Shown: positions 1 to 8,055 of the stretch, in pieces
Layout: the number at the start of each line of letters is the position of its first letter
How positions within the stretch are numbered: position 1 is the first letter of the stretch
Source: a virus
Virus record (IMG/VR): IMGVR_UViG_3300031746_000028
Location: 1-51,966 of that record
DNA length: 51,966 bases
Reading direction: 5' to 3' (one strand)
Made by a program: the position numbers and the translations under genes
Notes under the pieces: generated by a model
What the model was told of the DNA's origin: nothing
Databases searched by the model: none
Seen by the model: only the letters and a program-made list of their open reading frames with translations

Positions 1-206
1 CCCTGAACCTCCATGGCTGCGTGGGTCTGACCGCCCTTCCCGAGGGCCTGACGGTCGGAGGCTACCTGTGCCTCGATGGCTGCGTGGGTCTGACCGCCCT
101 TCCCGAGGACCTGACGGTCGGAGGCTCCCTGAACCTCCATGGCTGCGTGGGTCTGACCGCCCATTCCCGAGGGCCTGACGGTCGGAGGAGACGTGTGCCT
201 GCCTGA
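1..206 (+). CDS. 3' end of the leucine-rich-repeat protein (continues from 51291-51966)
   Basis: These bases read as LRR units of the type LTALPEGLTVGG-x-L-x-L-x-GCVG in the frame whose first full codon starts at base 3. Bases 61-186 are identical to 51841-51966, so this is the downstream end of the gene that begins at 51291. In the last unit (about 157-186) an extra A (gcccattcccg where the other units have gcccttcccg) shifts the frame, giving ...LTAHSRGPDGRRRRVPA and a stop at 204-206. Without the extra base the LRR frame would run a little further and stop at 229-231. Bases 1-60 differ at a few positions from 51781-51840, so repeat number and order at the genome junction are uncertain. No function beyond protein-protein or ligand binding can be inferred. 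Confidence 0.7.
   Translation, partial: LNLHGCVGLTALPEGLTVGGYLCLDGCVGLTALPEDLTVGGSLNLHGCVGLTAHSRGPDGRRRRVPA
61..186. repeat. Terminal direct repeat, left copy (right copy 51841-51966)
   Basis: The 126 bases are identical to the last 126 bases of the window, and base 60 (g) differs from base 51840 (t). Either the sequence is a circular or circularly permuted genome closed by an assembler overlap, or it has short true terminal repeats. Because the repeat lies inside a 60-bp tandem array, the overlap could also be array homology. The coding logic supports circular joining: the open frame at 51966 continues correctly at 187. Confidence 0.8.
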
Positions 207-379
207 ACAGCTGCAATGCCGGATGAAATAGTCTCTCGCCGCAGCGCACATTGAGACGATGAGCTTTGCCGCCGGGCGGTCCACGATGTGTCTCGGTCCT
301 CGACTCGGCACGGGAAACCAACGATCTGCACAGGTTGGATGGTGGACCAGTCGGCCCGGCGGCGCTGTTTTCGGGGAGC

Positions 380-505
380 ATGGGCCTATGGACACTGACA
401 GCGATGGTTGAACGCCTGGTGGGGGAGATCGTCAGAGGAGCCCATCAACTGCTGCAAAGCGCCATAGCCGATGGGGAGCAGCAGCGACTGCAGTTCGCAT
501 CGTAG
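380..505 (+). CDS. Possible small protein, 41 aa, unknown function
   Basis: An ATG at 380 opens a 41-codon frame whose second half (MVERLVGEIVRGAHQLLQSA) looks like an amphipathic helix. A weak purine-rich stretch (ggggagc) precedes it closely. There is no recognisable family and the codon pattern is too short to judge. It could equally be chance in a GC-rich genome. Confidence 0.3.
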   Translation: MGLWTLTAMVERLVGEIVRGAHQLLQSAIADGEQQRLQFAS

Positions 506-532
506 CAGCGATCGCGTGATGCACCAACCCAC

Positions 533-577
533 GGGGTCCGGGCGGGAGCAGCAGATGTCAACCAACGCCCGGACCCC
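533..577 (+). promoter_or_regulatory. Perfect 12-bp stem hairpin just before the RBS at 578
   Basis: GGGGTCCGGGCG (533-544) is exactly complemented by CGCCCGGACCCC (566-577) with a 21-base loop. The second arm abuts the Shine-Dalgarno sequence aggaga (578-583) of the ORF starting at 589. There is no T-run, so it is not a classical intrinsic terminator. A role in translation control, mRNA stability or processing is inferred. Confidence 0.6.
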
Positions 578-588
578 AGGAGATACCC

Positions 589-741
589 ATGAGCACGATG
601 CCCGCGGCCGTAACCACGCTGCGTCAGACCGTCAAGCTCTTGGCCAAGCCAGGGGACTCTGGCCGGGTCATCACTCAGCGCAAGCGCCGACAGGCCGAGC
701 TCTTCCAGCGGCGCCTCCGCGAGCGGGGGGTGCTGCGGTGA
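589..741 (+). CDS. Small basic protein, 50 aa, unknown
   Basis: ATG at 589 follows a good Shine-Dalgarno (aggaga, 578-583). The 50-residue product is rich in Arg, Lys and Gln (for example QRKRRQAELFQRRLRERG near its end) and looks helical. Its stop overlaps the next gene as GTGA (738-741), so the two are probably translationally coupled. No family recognised. It may bind nucleic acid, judging only from charge. Confidence 0.65.
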   Translation: MSTMPAAVTTLRQTVKLLAKPGDSGRVITQRKRRQAELFQRRLRERGVLR

Positions 742-1199
742 GCAAGCCCGCCAGCCGCAACAGCCGCGCCAAGAGCGTCGAGCGCAAGGTCCAGCAGTAC
801 CTCTGGCCCGGCTCCCGCTTCGCCGGCGGCGCCCACCGTCCGGCCCTGGAGCACGAGGATCTCCGCGGCGAGGACCGCGACGGCCGTGAACTGTGGGGTG
901 AGGTGAAGAACTGGACGCCGGACCTGGTGCAGAATGGCGGCGGGGTTTGGGCGGTGCTGGCCAGGGCCTACGGGCAGTGCTGGGATGCCATTCTGAGGGC
1001 TCCTAATGGACCGACGAGTGACGAGCCGCGCCCATTCGCGGTCCTGTGGCCGGTGGGCTCCGTCAAGGAGACGCAGCGCCTGGTCATGTACTGCTTCCCG
1101 GTGGTGGGGCTGGCGATAGTGACGCTGGCGGAGTTCAAGCGGCAAGTCGTAGGAGGGCCGACATTCAGCGAGGAGGGTGAGACCGATGACAGCGACTGA
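738..1199 (+). CDS. Putative PD-(D/E)XK-type nuclease (resolvase-like), 153 aa
   Basis: GTG start at 738 overlaps the upstream stop. The N-terminus is basic (SKPASRNSRAKSVERKV) and is followed by residues resembling small phage Holliday-junction-resolvase or PD-(D/E)XK proteins: an early ERKV helix, a G-rich segment with acidic residues (EDLRGEDRDG, about 40-50) and an E-V-K strand (LWGEVKNW, about 53-60) that would supply the catalytic Glu and Lys. It sits at the head of a module with a second PD-(D/E)XK nuclease, an SbcC-like ATPase and a SNF2 helicase, which fits a role in recombination intermediates. Assignment rests on the motif pattern only; a longer upstream start in the same frame is possible but lacks an RBS. 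Confidence 0.5.
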   Translation: MSKPASRNSRAKSVERKVQQYLWPGSRFAGGAHRPALEHEDLRGEDRDGRELWGEVKNWTPDLVQNGGGVWAVLARAYGQCWDAILRAPNGPTSDEPRPFAVLWPVGSVKETQRLVMYCFPVVGLAIVTLAEFKRQVVGGPTFSEEGETDDSD

Positions 1200-1518
1200 C
1201 TTGCGGATGATCCTGAACCCTGACGAGCAGGTGCGCGGAGGGGCCGTCGCAGGGGTGAATCCCATCGGCGGCTACCTTGACCTGGAACTGACTAACGACG
1301 TGGCTAACGTGCAGATCACGGGGACCCTGCGGCACCACGGCCCGGAGCTGGTCAGGCTGCTGGATGACATGTCAATGTCACTGCACCTCGCTCTGGCTCG
1401 GGACTGCCTGAACTGCCGGGAGCAGGCCTGGGAAGAGCGCTTCCAGCGGGACTGCGCGAAGCTCGTCAGCGAGTGCGAGCTGGCCGTGGATATGCGAATC
1501 GAGGCGCGCGTCGGATGA
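1186..1518 (+). CDS. Conserved-looking phage protein of unknown function, 110 aa
   Basis: ATG at 1186 is preceded by gaggagggtg (about 1170-1179) and overlaps the end of the upstream gene; a GTG at 1177 is the alternative start. The product has a beta-rich N-terminal half (GGYLDLELTNDVANVQITG) and a helical C-terminal half with two Cys (ARDCLNC). Its stop overlaps the next ATG (ATGA, 1515-1518). No family recognised; position suggests an accessory role in the nuclease operon. Confidence 0.6.
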   Translation: MTATDLRMILNPDEQVRGGAVAGVNPIGGYLDLELTNDVANVQITGTLRHHGPELVRLLDDMSMSLHLALARDCLNCREQAWEERFQRDCAKLVSECELAVDMRIEARVG

Positions 1519-2336
1519 GTGCCGCCGCCGAGTTCACGACCGCTGACGTGGACCTCGACGCCATGGCCGAGGGGCTCCTGCATACCTACCACGAGAGCAG
1601 TCCCTGCCTCGGGCCGTCGAAGATCAACGCCTACCTGTCCTGCCCGCGCAAGTACGAGTACCAGTACATCGAGAAGGTGCGCCGCCCCAGGCCAGCCGCC
1701 GCGACCGTGGGCTCGGTAGTCCATGCCGTCGTCGAGCACAGCCACCGGGCCCACTGGTCGCCGGCGAACACCGAAGACGCCGCCGAGCTGCTGACGGCGC
1801 TGTGGAACGCCGTCAAGGCGGAGACCGAAGACCCCCACGACTACGAAGCCGACAAGGCCATGCGCGACGCCCGCGACATCTGGCTGCCCTGGTACCTGAT
1901 CTGGTGCCGGGGCACCGTGGACATCGCCGTGGAGGAGACCTGGAAGCTGCCAGTGGCCGGCTCCGGCCTCGTGCTGCAGGGGACCATCGACCGCATCTAC
2001 CTGCAGCACGGCATGACCGTCGTGTCGGACATCAAGACCGGGAAGCGCATCCCGTCCGGGCTGAGCCTGGCCAATGACCTGCAGCTCACGCTGTACTCGT
2101 GGGCGGCGCGACAGATGGGCCTGGAGGAGGACACCCTGGAGATCGTGGCCATGCGCAGCCAGGGATCGGTGATGACGACGCGGACGGACAGCTACATCGC
2201 GGCGGTGCTGGAGCAGACGGTGTTGCCGGTGCATGAGCAGATCATGGCCGGGCGGTTCCCTGCGAACGTGAACAGCCAGTTCGGGTGCAGTTGGTGCAGC
2301 TATCACACCCTCTGCCCGGTGGGCAGAGGCAGTTAG
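1515..2336 (+). CDS. RecB/Cas4-like PD-(D/E)XK exonuclease with Cys cluster, 273 aa
   Basis: The protein matches the RecB/Cas4-type nuclease pattern. Near residue 30-45 is SKINAYLSCPRKYEYQY, the usual N-terminal helix with a Cys. The core has the catalytic Asp in GTIDRIYL (about 155-162) and the D-x-K strand SDIKTGKR (about 169-176). A QLTLYSWAA helix follows, then a C-terminal CSWCSYHTLCPVG (about 256-268). One N-terminal and three C-terminal Cys are the arrangement that binds a 4Fe-4S cluster in Cas4/AddB-type enzymes. It should act as a DNA exonuclease in phage recombination. ATGA overlap upstream and 12 bases before the next gene indicate a single operon. Confidence 0.85.
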   Translation: MSAAAEFTTADVDLDAMAEGLLHTYHESSPCLGPSKINAYLSCPRKYEYQYIEKVRRPRPAAATVGSVVHAVVEHSHRAHWSPANTEDAAELLTALWNAVKAETEDPHDYEADKAMRDARDIWLPWYLIWCRGTVDIAVEETWKLPVAGSGLVLQGTIDRIYLQHGMTVVSDIKTGKRIPSGLSLANDLQLTLYSWAARQMGLEEDTLEIVAMRSQGSVMTTRTDSYIAAVLEQTVLPVHEQIMAGRFPANVNSQFGCSWCSYHTLCPVGRGS

Positions 2337-2348
2337 GGAGGGTATGAC

Positions 2349-3488
2349 ATGCCGATCAGAGGGTTCCTCAGACAGCGCCTGCCGCGGCTCGGGAAGATCC
2401 ACCTCGGCGAGCGGGTCATCTCAGCGAAGACCGGGAACGAGTACCCCAATGACCTGTTCCACTTCCGCGTCCCCGAGGAGGTCGCCGCCGTCTACGGCGA
2501 GACGCCGGCCTCCCTGGACATCATGGTCCCCACGCCGCGGATCGAGGAGTGGTTCCCGTTGAGCCTCAAGCGCTACCAGGGCGAGAACAAGCTGACCTGC
2601 CGCGGTGACGGCGAGTTGGCCCACTGCTACAACGAGGAGGCCGGCGGCTGGCTGGAGCAGCCGTGCCTCTACAAAGAGTGCGAGTTCTGGCTGGCCAAGA
2701 AGTGCGCCGAGATCGGGACGCTGATGATCGTGCTCCCCGAAGTGAACATGAACGGGGGCATCTACCAGATCGACACCAAGAGTTGGTACGGCATCAACGC
2801 CGTCTACAGCGCCTTCGAGGCATTCCTCAACCTGGTGGTGAGCGTCACCGGGGAACCCCGCGTGGTGACCGGCGCCGTCTTCAAGTTGACCCGCGAGCTG
2901 CAGACCCTCCAGGTGCAGGAGGGTGGCAAGCGGATGACGCGGGAGAAGTACATCCTGAACCTGCGGCCCCCGGCGCTCACGATCACCGACCTGATGGACC
3001 TGGCCGCGAAGTACCGCGGGGCCCCGGCGTCCGGGATGCTTATGCCGAAGGCGGAGGCCGACGACGGGGAGCAGGTGACCGACGCGGAGTTCTCGGAGGT
3101 CGAACTGCCCGACCCCGAGGAGGATCCGCCGGCCGACCTGGTTCCCAATGGCGCGCCGGTCGGGCCGGACCTCGGCCAGAAGGCAGCTTGGGCCGCCCTG
3201 ATCGCCCAGGTGCAGGGGATGGGCAAGGAGACCGCCGCGGTCACGAAGAGCGTGCTCAGCATCATCGGCGCGAAGGACGCCAAGGAGTTCGGCGACCTGG
3301 CCGGTGAGACGGAAGCCGCGGCGGCGCTGGACCAACTGGCCAGCATGTGCAAGGCATGGCAGGAGCAGGGAAATGGCCAGGGAGTTCAGGCGCCGGCGGC
3401 GACGGGCAATGGCGAGCCCGCCCCAGCGGCACAGCCGACACCGGCCGCCGCGAAGAAGAAGGCCGCGAACCGGAATCTCCAGATATGA
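2349..3488 (+). CDS. Gp3-like (recombination directionality factor family) protein, 379 aa
   Basis: The N-terminal 230 residues resemble the phiC31 Gp3-like family: a GKIHLGE-like start, a Cys-bearing central part (LTCRGDGELAHCY, QPCLYKECEFW, KKCAEIG), then IYQIDTKSWYGI and a C-terminal strand-rich part. The last 130 residues are acidic and Ala/Pro-rich (EEDPPADLVPNGAPVG), ending in a short Lys-rich tail. Family members include integrase directionality factors, but many sit in recombination modules of phages without integrase, as here. No integrase is visible in this genome, so a general DNA-binding or recombination role is more likely. ATG at 2349 follows an agggagg Shine-Dalgarno. Confidence 0.65.
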   Translation: MPIRGFLRQRLPRLGKIHLGERVISAKTGNEYPNDLFHFRVPEEVAAVYGETPASLDIMVPTPRIEEWFPLSLKRYQGENKLTCRGDGELAHCYNEEAGGWLEQPCLYKECEFWLAKKCAEIGTLMIVLPEVNMNGGIYQIDTKSWYGINAVYSAFEAFLNLVVSVTGEPRVVTGAVFKLTRELQTLQVQEGGKRMTREKYILNLRPPALTITDLMDLAAKYRGAPASGMLMPKAEADDGEQVTDAEFSEVELPDPEEDPPADLVPNGAPVGPDLGQKAAWAALIAQVQGMGKETAAVTKSVLSIIGAKDAKEFGDLAGETEAAAALDQLASMCKAWQEQGNGQGVQAPAATGNGEPAPAAQPTPAAAKKKAANRNLQI

Positions 3489-3498
3489 GGTGGTCAGC

Positions 3499-4038
3499 GT
3501 GGTAGCCGAAACGGTTCAGCATCAGCAGACCGCCGAGTACGTGACGCGGACGGGTTGGCGCCTGTCAGACGACATTGCCAACCAGGTCGGTCAGTTTGCC
3601 GACAAGCTCGCTGCTCGGATTGGCCGACGGCCGGAGCCGTCGGAGTTGGTGACCGCAGCGAAGTCTGTGAGGTCACCAATCCACGACCTATTCGAGTGGG
3701 ACGATGCAAAGGCGGGGCACGCATTCCGGCTCTCCAGGGCGAAGCAACTGCTCGCCTCGTATCGGCTGAAAGGGAGCGACATTCCGTTCAACATGGTGCT
3801 CGATCCGTTGCCCTCTGAGACTTGGGGGGAGGATGGCAACAGCATCCGAAGGGTCACGCTGACGCAGGTCTTCTCCGATGACGAACTTGCACATCGGGCT
3901 AAGCTGACGGTCTTCCGGCGGGTCTACTTCTACCGATCCCAACTGGTCGAGTTTGCCGACGGGGACCCGATGATTGACGCAGTGGTGAAGGCGCTGGACA
4001 GGTGCGAAGAGGCATTCGACAAGATGCGCACGGTCTGA
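3499..4038 (+). CDS. Phage protein with SPxHDxFEWDDxKA motif, 179 aa, unknown function
   Basis: The product contains SPIHDLFEWDDAKAGHAFRL at about residue 57-76, a segment I recognise from a widespread phage family of unknown function usually encoded next to recombination or replication genes. It is helical at the N-terminus (SDDIANQVGQFADKLA). GTG at 3499 is chosen because aggtgg (3488-3493) stands a correct distance upstream; GTG at 3490 is possible. Base composition is less GC-rich than its neighbours, hinting at a different origin. Confidence 0.7.
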   Translation: MVAETVQHQQTAEYVTRTGWRLSDDIANQVGQFADKLAARIGRRPEPSELVTAAKSVRSPIHDLFEWDDAKAGHAFRLSRAKQLLASYRLKGSDIPFNMVLDPLPSETWGEDGNSIRRVTLTQVFSDDELAHRAKLTVFRRVYFYRSQLVEFADGDPMIDAVVKALDRCEEAFDKMRTV

Positions 4039-4054
4039 TCAGTAGGAGGGTGAC

Positions 4055-6031
4055 ATGCTCAAGACGCTCGCAGTCAGGAACGTGCGGGGGGTCGTCTCGG
4101 CGGACGTCGCGCTTAGTGAACAGGTGACGCTGATCGTCGGACAGATGGGCGCCGGGAAGACCAGCATCGCCGCGGGCGTTGAGTACGCCCTGACCGGCAA
4201 CTGCGCCTGGACGGCCGCCGACGGCAAGGGCTTCGCCGGCCTGCTGCGTAACGGCTCCGCCGGCGCCGCCATCGAGGTCGAGACGGAGTTCGGCTCCGTC
4301 CTGCGCACCATCAGCGCCAAGCAGGCCTCGCTGGCCGTCGGCGACCGCAGTGGAAAGGAGGCGCAGGCGGTGCTGGACGCGGCCCTGCCGGCGCGCGACA
4401 TCCTGGCCGCCATGCTCCGCTCCGATGGTCTCACCGGCCTGCCGGCGAAGGGCCAGCAGGACCTGCTCTTTCAACTCGCCGGCGGTGAGGTCAACGGGCA
4501 ATGGTTCGCCGAGCGCCTAACGGCCGACGAGGCCGCGGCGGTCGAGATCCAGCTCTCCACCCGCCTGCGGGGCAGCGCCCTGGCCGACCACCTCTACGAT
4601 GCCGCCTATGCCATGCGCACCGAGGCCAACCGGACACTGAAGACGGCGCAGGCGCAACTGCAGGCAGCCAACGACGCCGGGTCTCCTGCCCACGGCAACT
4701 CCACCCGGATCGGCAACGACCTCAACGCCGCCCGGACGGAGTTGGCCACCGTCACCGAGCGCCTGGGCGGAGCCCGCGCCACCATCGCCGCGCACGAACG
4801 CGCGACCCAGCGGGTCAACGCGACCGAGGCGACGCTGGGCGAGCGCCGCAAGCAGGTCGAGACCCTGGGCGAGCAGCCCGAGGTCATGGGCCGCGAGGAG
4901 TTGCTGGCGCTGTTGGATGAACTGGCGACCAAAGAGGAAGCAACGGCCAGCCACAAGGAGCAGCACGACCAGGCGCGCGCCGAGCGGGACGCCCTCTGTA
5001 AGCAGGTGGCCAGCTTCAAGGCCCTGTCGGGCTGCGTCCTGTCCGGCGTTGACTGTCCCCTGAGCAGCGCCGATCGGGAGAAGGCCGTCGCCGCTGCGGA
5101 CAAGCAGGTGAAGCGGCTCACCGAGCAGATGGCCGCGGCGGAAACCGAACGGGAGCAGACTGACACTGAGGCCGACGCCCTGCGGGTGCGATGTCAGGCA
5201 GTGGGTGACGCCCAGGTGAAGTTCGAGCACTGGCAGGAGCGGCAGACGCTGCTGACGGCCAGCGTGGCCGACGCCGAGCAGGCCGCCGCCGCGGCGCTGG
5301 TTGACTACCAGGACTGCGGCACCGTCTCCCTGGCCGACCTGGAGCACAAGTCTGAGACGGTCAAGGGCCGGATCACGTCGATGGAACTGGACCTGCGGAC
5401 GGCCCAGGGCGCGGAGCAGGCGGCCGGTCGGCGGGCCGCACTGGAGAGTGACGTGGCTGCGGCCACGCAGCGCGCCGACCTGCTCGACTCCCTGGTGAAG
5501 AAGCTCAGCCCCGACGGGCTCCCCGCCCAGGCCATGCGCGAAACGGTCGGCGCCGTCCTCGCCGGCATCAACGAGGTACTCGCCGAGGTCTCCGAGTTCG
5601 TCCTCCATGCCGAGCCGGGCAAGGAGTTCAGCCTCCTGGTGGACACGCCGAAAGGCCGGGTGCTGGTGGCCGGGCTCAGCGAGGGCGAGACGCTGCTCTT
5701 CGGCGCCGCTGTCCAGGTGGCCCTGGCGAGGCTAACAGGCTTCGGCTTCATCATCGTGGACCGCACCAACGTGCTCGACGGCGAGCACCGCCGGGCCCTG
5801 GTGGGGATGCTGCTGGACAGCGGCGTCCAGGCCCTCGTGCTGGCGACGCCGAGCAACGGGAGTCGGCCGGTGGCGGAGGGGCTGAGCGTGTACGAGCTGG
5901 TGGATGGGAAGGCGGTCGCGGTGGGCGAGGAGGCGGAGGGCGATGCAGATACTGGACAGGGTCACCGGCAGAGTAATCTGGGAGGGGCTGCGCGGGACGA
6001 GGAGGCGAGGCATGATGGCAACGCTGACTGA
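4055..6031 (+). CDS. SbcC/Rad50-like SMC-type ATPase, 658 aa
   Basis: The protein has the plan of SMC/Rad50 ATPases: Walker A GQMGAGKTS (about 29-37), a long central region rich in Ala, Glu and Gln predicted as antiparallel coiled coil (about 190-480), a hook-like pair of Cys in GCVLSGVDCP (about 326-335), then an ABC signature-like LSEGE (about 540) and Walker B IIVDRTNVLD (about 564). It should bind DNA and drive end processing with a partner nuclease; the RecB-like protein upstream is a candidate, since no SbcD-type calcineurin nuclease is visible. ATG at 4055 follows aggagggtg. Its 3' end overlaps the next gene. Confidence 0.88.
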   Translation: MLKTLAVRNVRGVVSADVALSEQVTLIVGQMGAGKTSIAAGVEYALTGNCAWTAADGKGFAGLLRNGSAGAAIEVETEFGSVLRTISAKQASLAVGDRSGKEAQAVLDAALPARDILAAMLRSDGLTGLPAKGQQDLLFQLAGGEVNGQWFAERLTADEAAAVEIQLSTRLRGSALADHLYDAAYAMRTEANRTLKTAQAQLQAANDAGSPAHGNSTRIGNDLNAARTELATVTERLGGARATIAAHERATQRVNATEATLGERRKQVETLGEQPEVMGREELLALLDELATKEEATASHKEQHDQARAERDALCKQVASFKALSGCVLSGVDCPLSSADREKAVAAADKQVKRLTEQMAAAETEREQTDTEADALRVRCQAVGDAQVKFEHWQERQTLLTASVADAEQAAAAALVDYQDCGTVSLADLEHKSETVKGRITSMELDLRTAQGAEQAAGRRAALESDVAAATQRADLLDSLVKKLSPDGLPAQAMRETVGAVLAGINEVLAEVSEFVLHAEPGKEFSLLVDTPKGRVLVAGLSEGETLLFGAAVQVALARLTGFGFIIVDRTNVLDGEHRRALVGMLLDSGVQALVLATPSNGSRPVAEGLSVYELVDGKAVAVGEEAEGDADTGQGHRQSNLGGAARDEEARHDGNAD

Positions 6032-6332
6032 GGAACTCCGGGAGAGGCTCAAGTATTGGTCCTACTCGGAAGCGAAGTGGATCATCGAGATGGTCGCCTC
6101 CCTCGAAGCCGAGGTCGCCCGGCTCCAGGCCCTCGTGATTACACAGGGGCAGCACAGCCTCGCGGACACCCCCGAGGCCCTGCCCGCTGACCCGGAGCCC
6201 GTGAAGCCGGTGACCACCTGCAGGTGCGGATACATGAGACGCATCTCAGATGAGCATCGGCCAGGGAACTATCGCTGGCAAAGCGACCGGCACCCCCGCC
6301 TGGCGGACGCGGGCGAGGAGGTGACAGCGTGA
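6012..6332 (+). CDS. Small helical protein with CRCG motif, 106 aa, unknown
   Basis: ATG at 6012 (MMATLTEELRERLKYW) is preceded by ggaggcgagg (6001-6010). A longer form from ATG at 5943 (MQILDRVTGR...) is also possible. The N-terminal half is a Glu/Leu-rich helix with heptad-like spacing (VASLEAEVARLQALV); the C-terminal part carries TTCRCGYMRR, a possible half zinc knuckle. It overlaps the ATPase gene by 20 bases and the next gene by GTGA. Function unknown. Confidence 0.55.
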   Translation: MMATLTEELRERLKYWSYSEAKWIIEMVASLEAEVARLQALVITQGQHSLADTPEALPADPEPVKPVTTCRCGYMRRISDEHRPGNYRWQSDRHPRLADAGEEVTA

Positions 6333-6622
6333 GCCTCCTGTGGGTGACGCGGTTCGTGCCCGGAGAGAAGCAGGCGGTGCCCATGCTCGGCCGGCACCTC
6401 GGCTTCCGCTGGCGGGATGGCCTCGTGATCACCACCGCCTGCGGCCTGGAGTTGGTGAACTCGGCGAACGGCGACCCGGCGCTGCGCGAGTGGGCGGACA
6501 GCGACCTCCTGGTGGCGGTGAACCCGCCGGAGATGACGCTCTGCCCGGAGTGCCGGGAGCTGACGGTGCTGCAGGTGGATGACCTGTACGGGCAGTGGCT
6601 GCGAGGGGAGCCCCGCCGATGA
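6329..6622 (+). CDS. Small protein with CPEC motif, 97 aa, unknown
   Basis: GTG start at 6329 overlaps the upstream stop and its own stop overlaps the helicase ATG (6619). The product has a beta-rich first half and a C-terminal TLCPECRELTVLQVDDL segment; with a Cys at about residue 39 this could bind zinc. No recognised family. Tight coupling to the SNF2 helicase suggests an accessory to it. Confidence 0.6.
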   Translation: MSLLWVTRFVPGEKQAVPMLGRHLGFRWRDGLVITTACGLELVNSANGDPALREWADSDLLVAVNPPEMTLCPECRELTVLQVDDLYGQWLRGEPRR

Positions 6623-8055
6623 CCGCCACCTGTGCAAAACCTGCTTATGATATAAGCACCGAACCGACACCCCTCTGGGCGCACCAGGCCGCCGCCGTCG
6701 AGCAACTCGCACCCCTCGGCTCCGGGATGCTGGCCATGGACATGGGGACCGGGAAAACGCGCTCTGCCCTGGAGCTGATCCGCCGGTGGCAGTGCAAGCG
6801 CGTCCTGATACTCTGCCCGAAGTCCGTCATCCGCGTCTGGCCGGCCGAGTTCCGGAAGCACCTGCCCGGAGAAGTCTGGTCCACCCTGCCGCTCGATGGC
6901 GGAACTGTGGCCGGCCGCGCCGCTGACATCCTGACCTACGCGGCAATGGCCCAGTGCGACGGCACACCACTCGCCGTGGTGCTGAACTACGACGTGGTGG
7001 CCAGGCCCCCGCTCGCCGCGAAGGACGGCGCCCGGGGGGCCCTGGCGTCCGTGGACTGGGACTGTCTGGTGCTCGACGAAGCCCATCGCGTCAAGGCCGT
7101 GAACGGACAGGCCTCGAAGGCCGTTGCCCAGCTCGCCGCCCGCATCCCGCACCGCCTCGCCCTCACCGGCACCCCCATGCCTCACTCGCCTCTGGACATC
7201 TACGCCCAGTTCCGGGCCATCGAGCCGAGGGTCTTCGGCTACCGCTTCGCCGCCTTCAAGGACCGCTACGCCGTCACCAAGGCCCGGCGCCTGAGGACCG
7301 GCCGCGAGTACAAGAAAATCGTCTCCTACCAGCACCTCGACGAGTTGCAGGCCAAGCTGGCGCCGCGCACTTTCCGCGTCAGCAGCGATGACGTGCTCGA
7401 CCTCCCGGAGACCGTGGACGAGAACCGCTACGTGCTCCTTGAGCCCAAGGCCCAGCGTGTCTACCGGGACCTGGAGAAGCATCTGGTGGCGCGGATCGGC
7501 GAGGGTGTGGTCACTGCGGCGAACGCTCTCGCCGGGCTCATCAGGCTGGCGCAGGTCTGCAACGGCTTCGCCCCCGACGTGGCCAGCGGCGAGCAGATAC
7601 AGGTCGGCCACGAGAAGGACGAGGCCCTTGGCGAACTACTCGCCGACCTGTCCCAGGATGAACCTGTCGTCGCCTTCGGACGATTCCACCACGACCTGGA
7701 CAGCATTGAGCTTGTTGCTGCGGGCCAGAACCGGACCTGCTCTGAGCTGTCCGGCCGGTGCAACGAGCTGGCCGCCTGGCAGGCCGGGGAGACCAACGTC
7801 CTCGCCGTCCAGCTCAAGGCGGGAGGCCTCGGCGTTGACCTGACCAGGGCGAGGGTCCAGGTCTACTTCGCACTAGACTACTCCCTGGGCGACTACCTGC
7901 AGACGCGCAAGCGCATCCACCGGCCGGGCCAGACGCGATCGGTGACCTACATCCACCTGCTCGCCGCGGGGACCGTGGACGAAGACGTGATGGCGGCCCT
8001 GGCCAAGCGCCAGGAGGTCGTCGGCGCCGTCGTCGAGGGGCTGAAGAGGCGATGA
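6619..8055 (+). CDS. SNF2-family DEAH-box helicase/translocase, 478 aa
   Basis: All main superfamily 2 motifs are visible: motif I MDMGTGKT (about 40-47), motif Ia-like ILCPKSVI, motif II VLDEAHR (about 150-156), motif III LTGTPM (about 181-186), and in the second RecA-like domain the loop QLKAGGLGVDLT and motif VI RIHRPGQTR (about 431-439). The R-I-H-R-x-G-Q form is typical of SNF2 enzymes. Phage members are usually short, as here, lacking extra domains. A role in replication fork or branch remodelling is inferred from the family and the operon. ATG at 6619 overlaps the upstream stop. Confidence 0.92.
   Translation: MTATCAKPAYDISTEPTPLWAHQAAAVEQLAPLGSGMLAMDMGTGKTRSALELIRRWQCKRVLILCPKSVIRVWPAEFRKHLPGEVWSTLPLDGGTVAGRAADILTYAAMAQCDGTPLAVVLNYDVVARPPLAAKDGARGALASVDWDCLVLDEAHRVKAVNGQASKAVAQLAARIPHRLALTGTPMPHSPLDIYAQFRAIEPRVFGYRFAAFKDRYAVTKARRLRTGREYKKIVSYQHLDELQAKLAPRTFRVSSDDVLDLPETVDENRYVLLEPKAQRVYRDLEKHLVARIGEGVVTAANALAGLIRLAQVCNGFAPDVASGEQIQVGHEKDEALGELLADLSQDEPVVAFGRFHHDLDSIELVAAGQNRTCSELSGRCNELAAWQAGETNVLAVQLKAGGLGVDLTRARVQVYFALDYSLGDYLQTRKRIHRPGQTRSVTYIHLLAAGTVDEDVMAALAKRQEVVGAVVEGLKRR
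6642..6658. promoter_or_regulatory. 17-bp AT-rich palindrome inside the helicase 5' end
   Basis: TGCTTAT (6642-6648) and ATAAGCA (6652-6658) are perfect inverted arms around gat, in a region that is otherwise very GC-rich. The half-sites resemble those of the palindrome over the -10 box at 50061-50077 (TGCCTAT/ATAGGCA), so it could be a secondary site for the same regulator. The spacing differs by two bases, which argues against it. Confidence 0.35.

Larger units (their letters stand above)
207..588 (+). other. Sparse intergenic stretch with a possible 41-codon ORF and a long hairpin
   Basis: No recognisable gene fills this stretch after the LRR stop. It contains a possible small ORF (380-505) and, near its right end, a perfect 12-bp inverted repeat (533-544 with 566-577). 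I see no consensus promoter in it. It separates the LRR gene from the recombination module. Confidence 0.5.
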
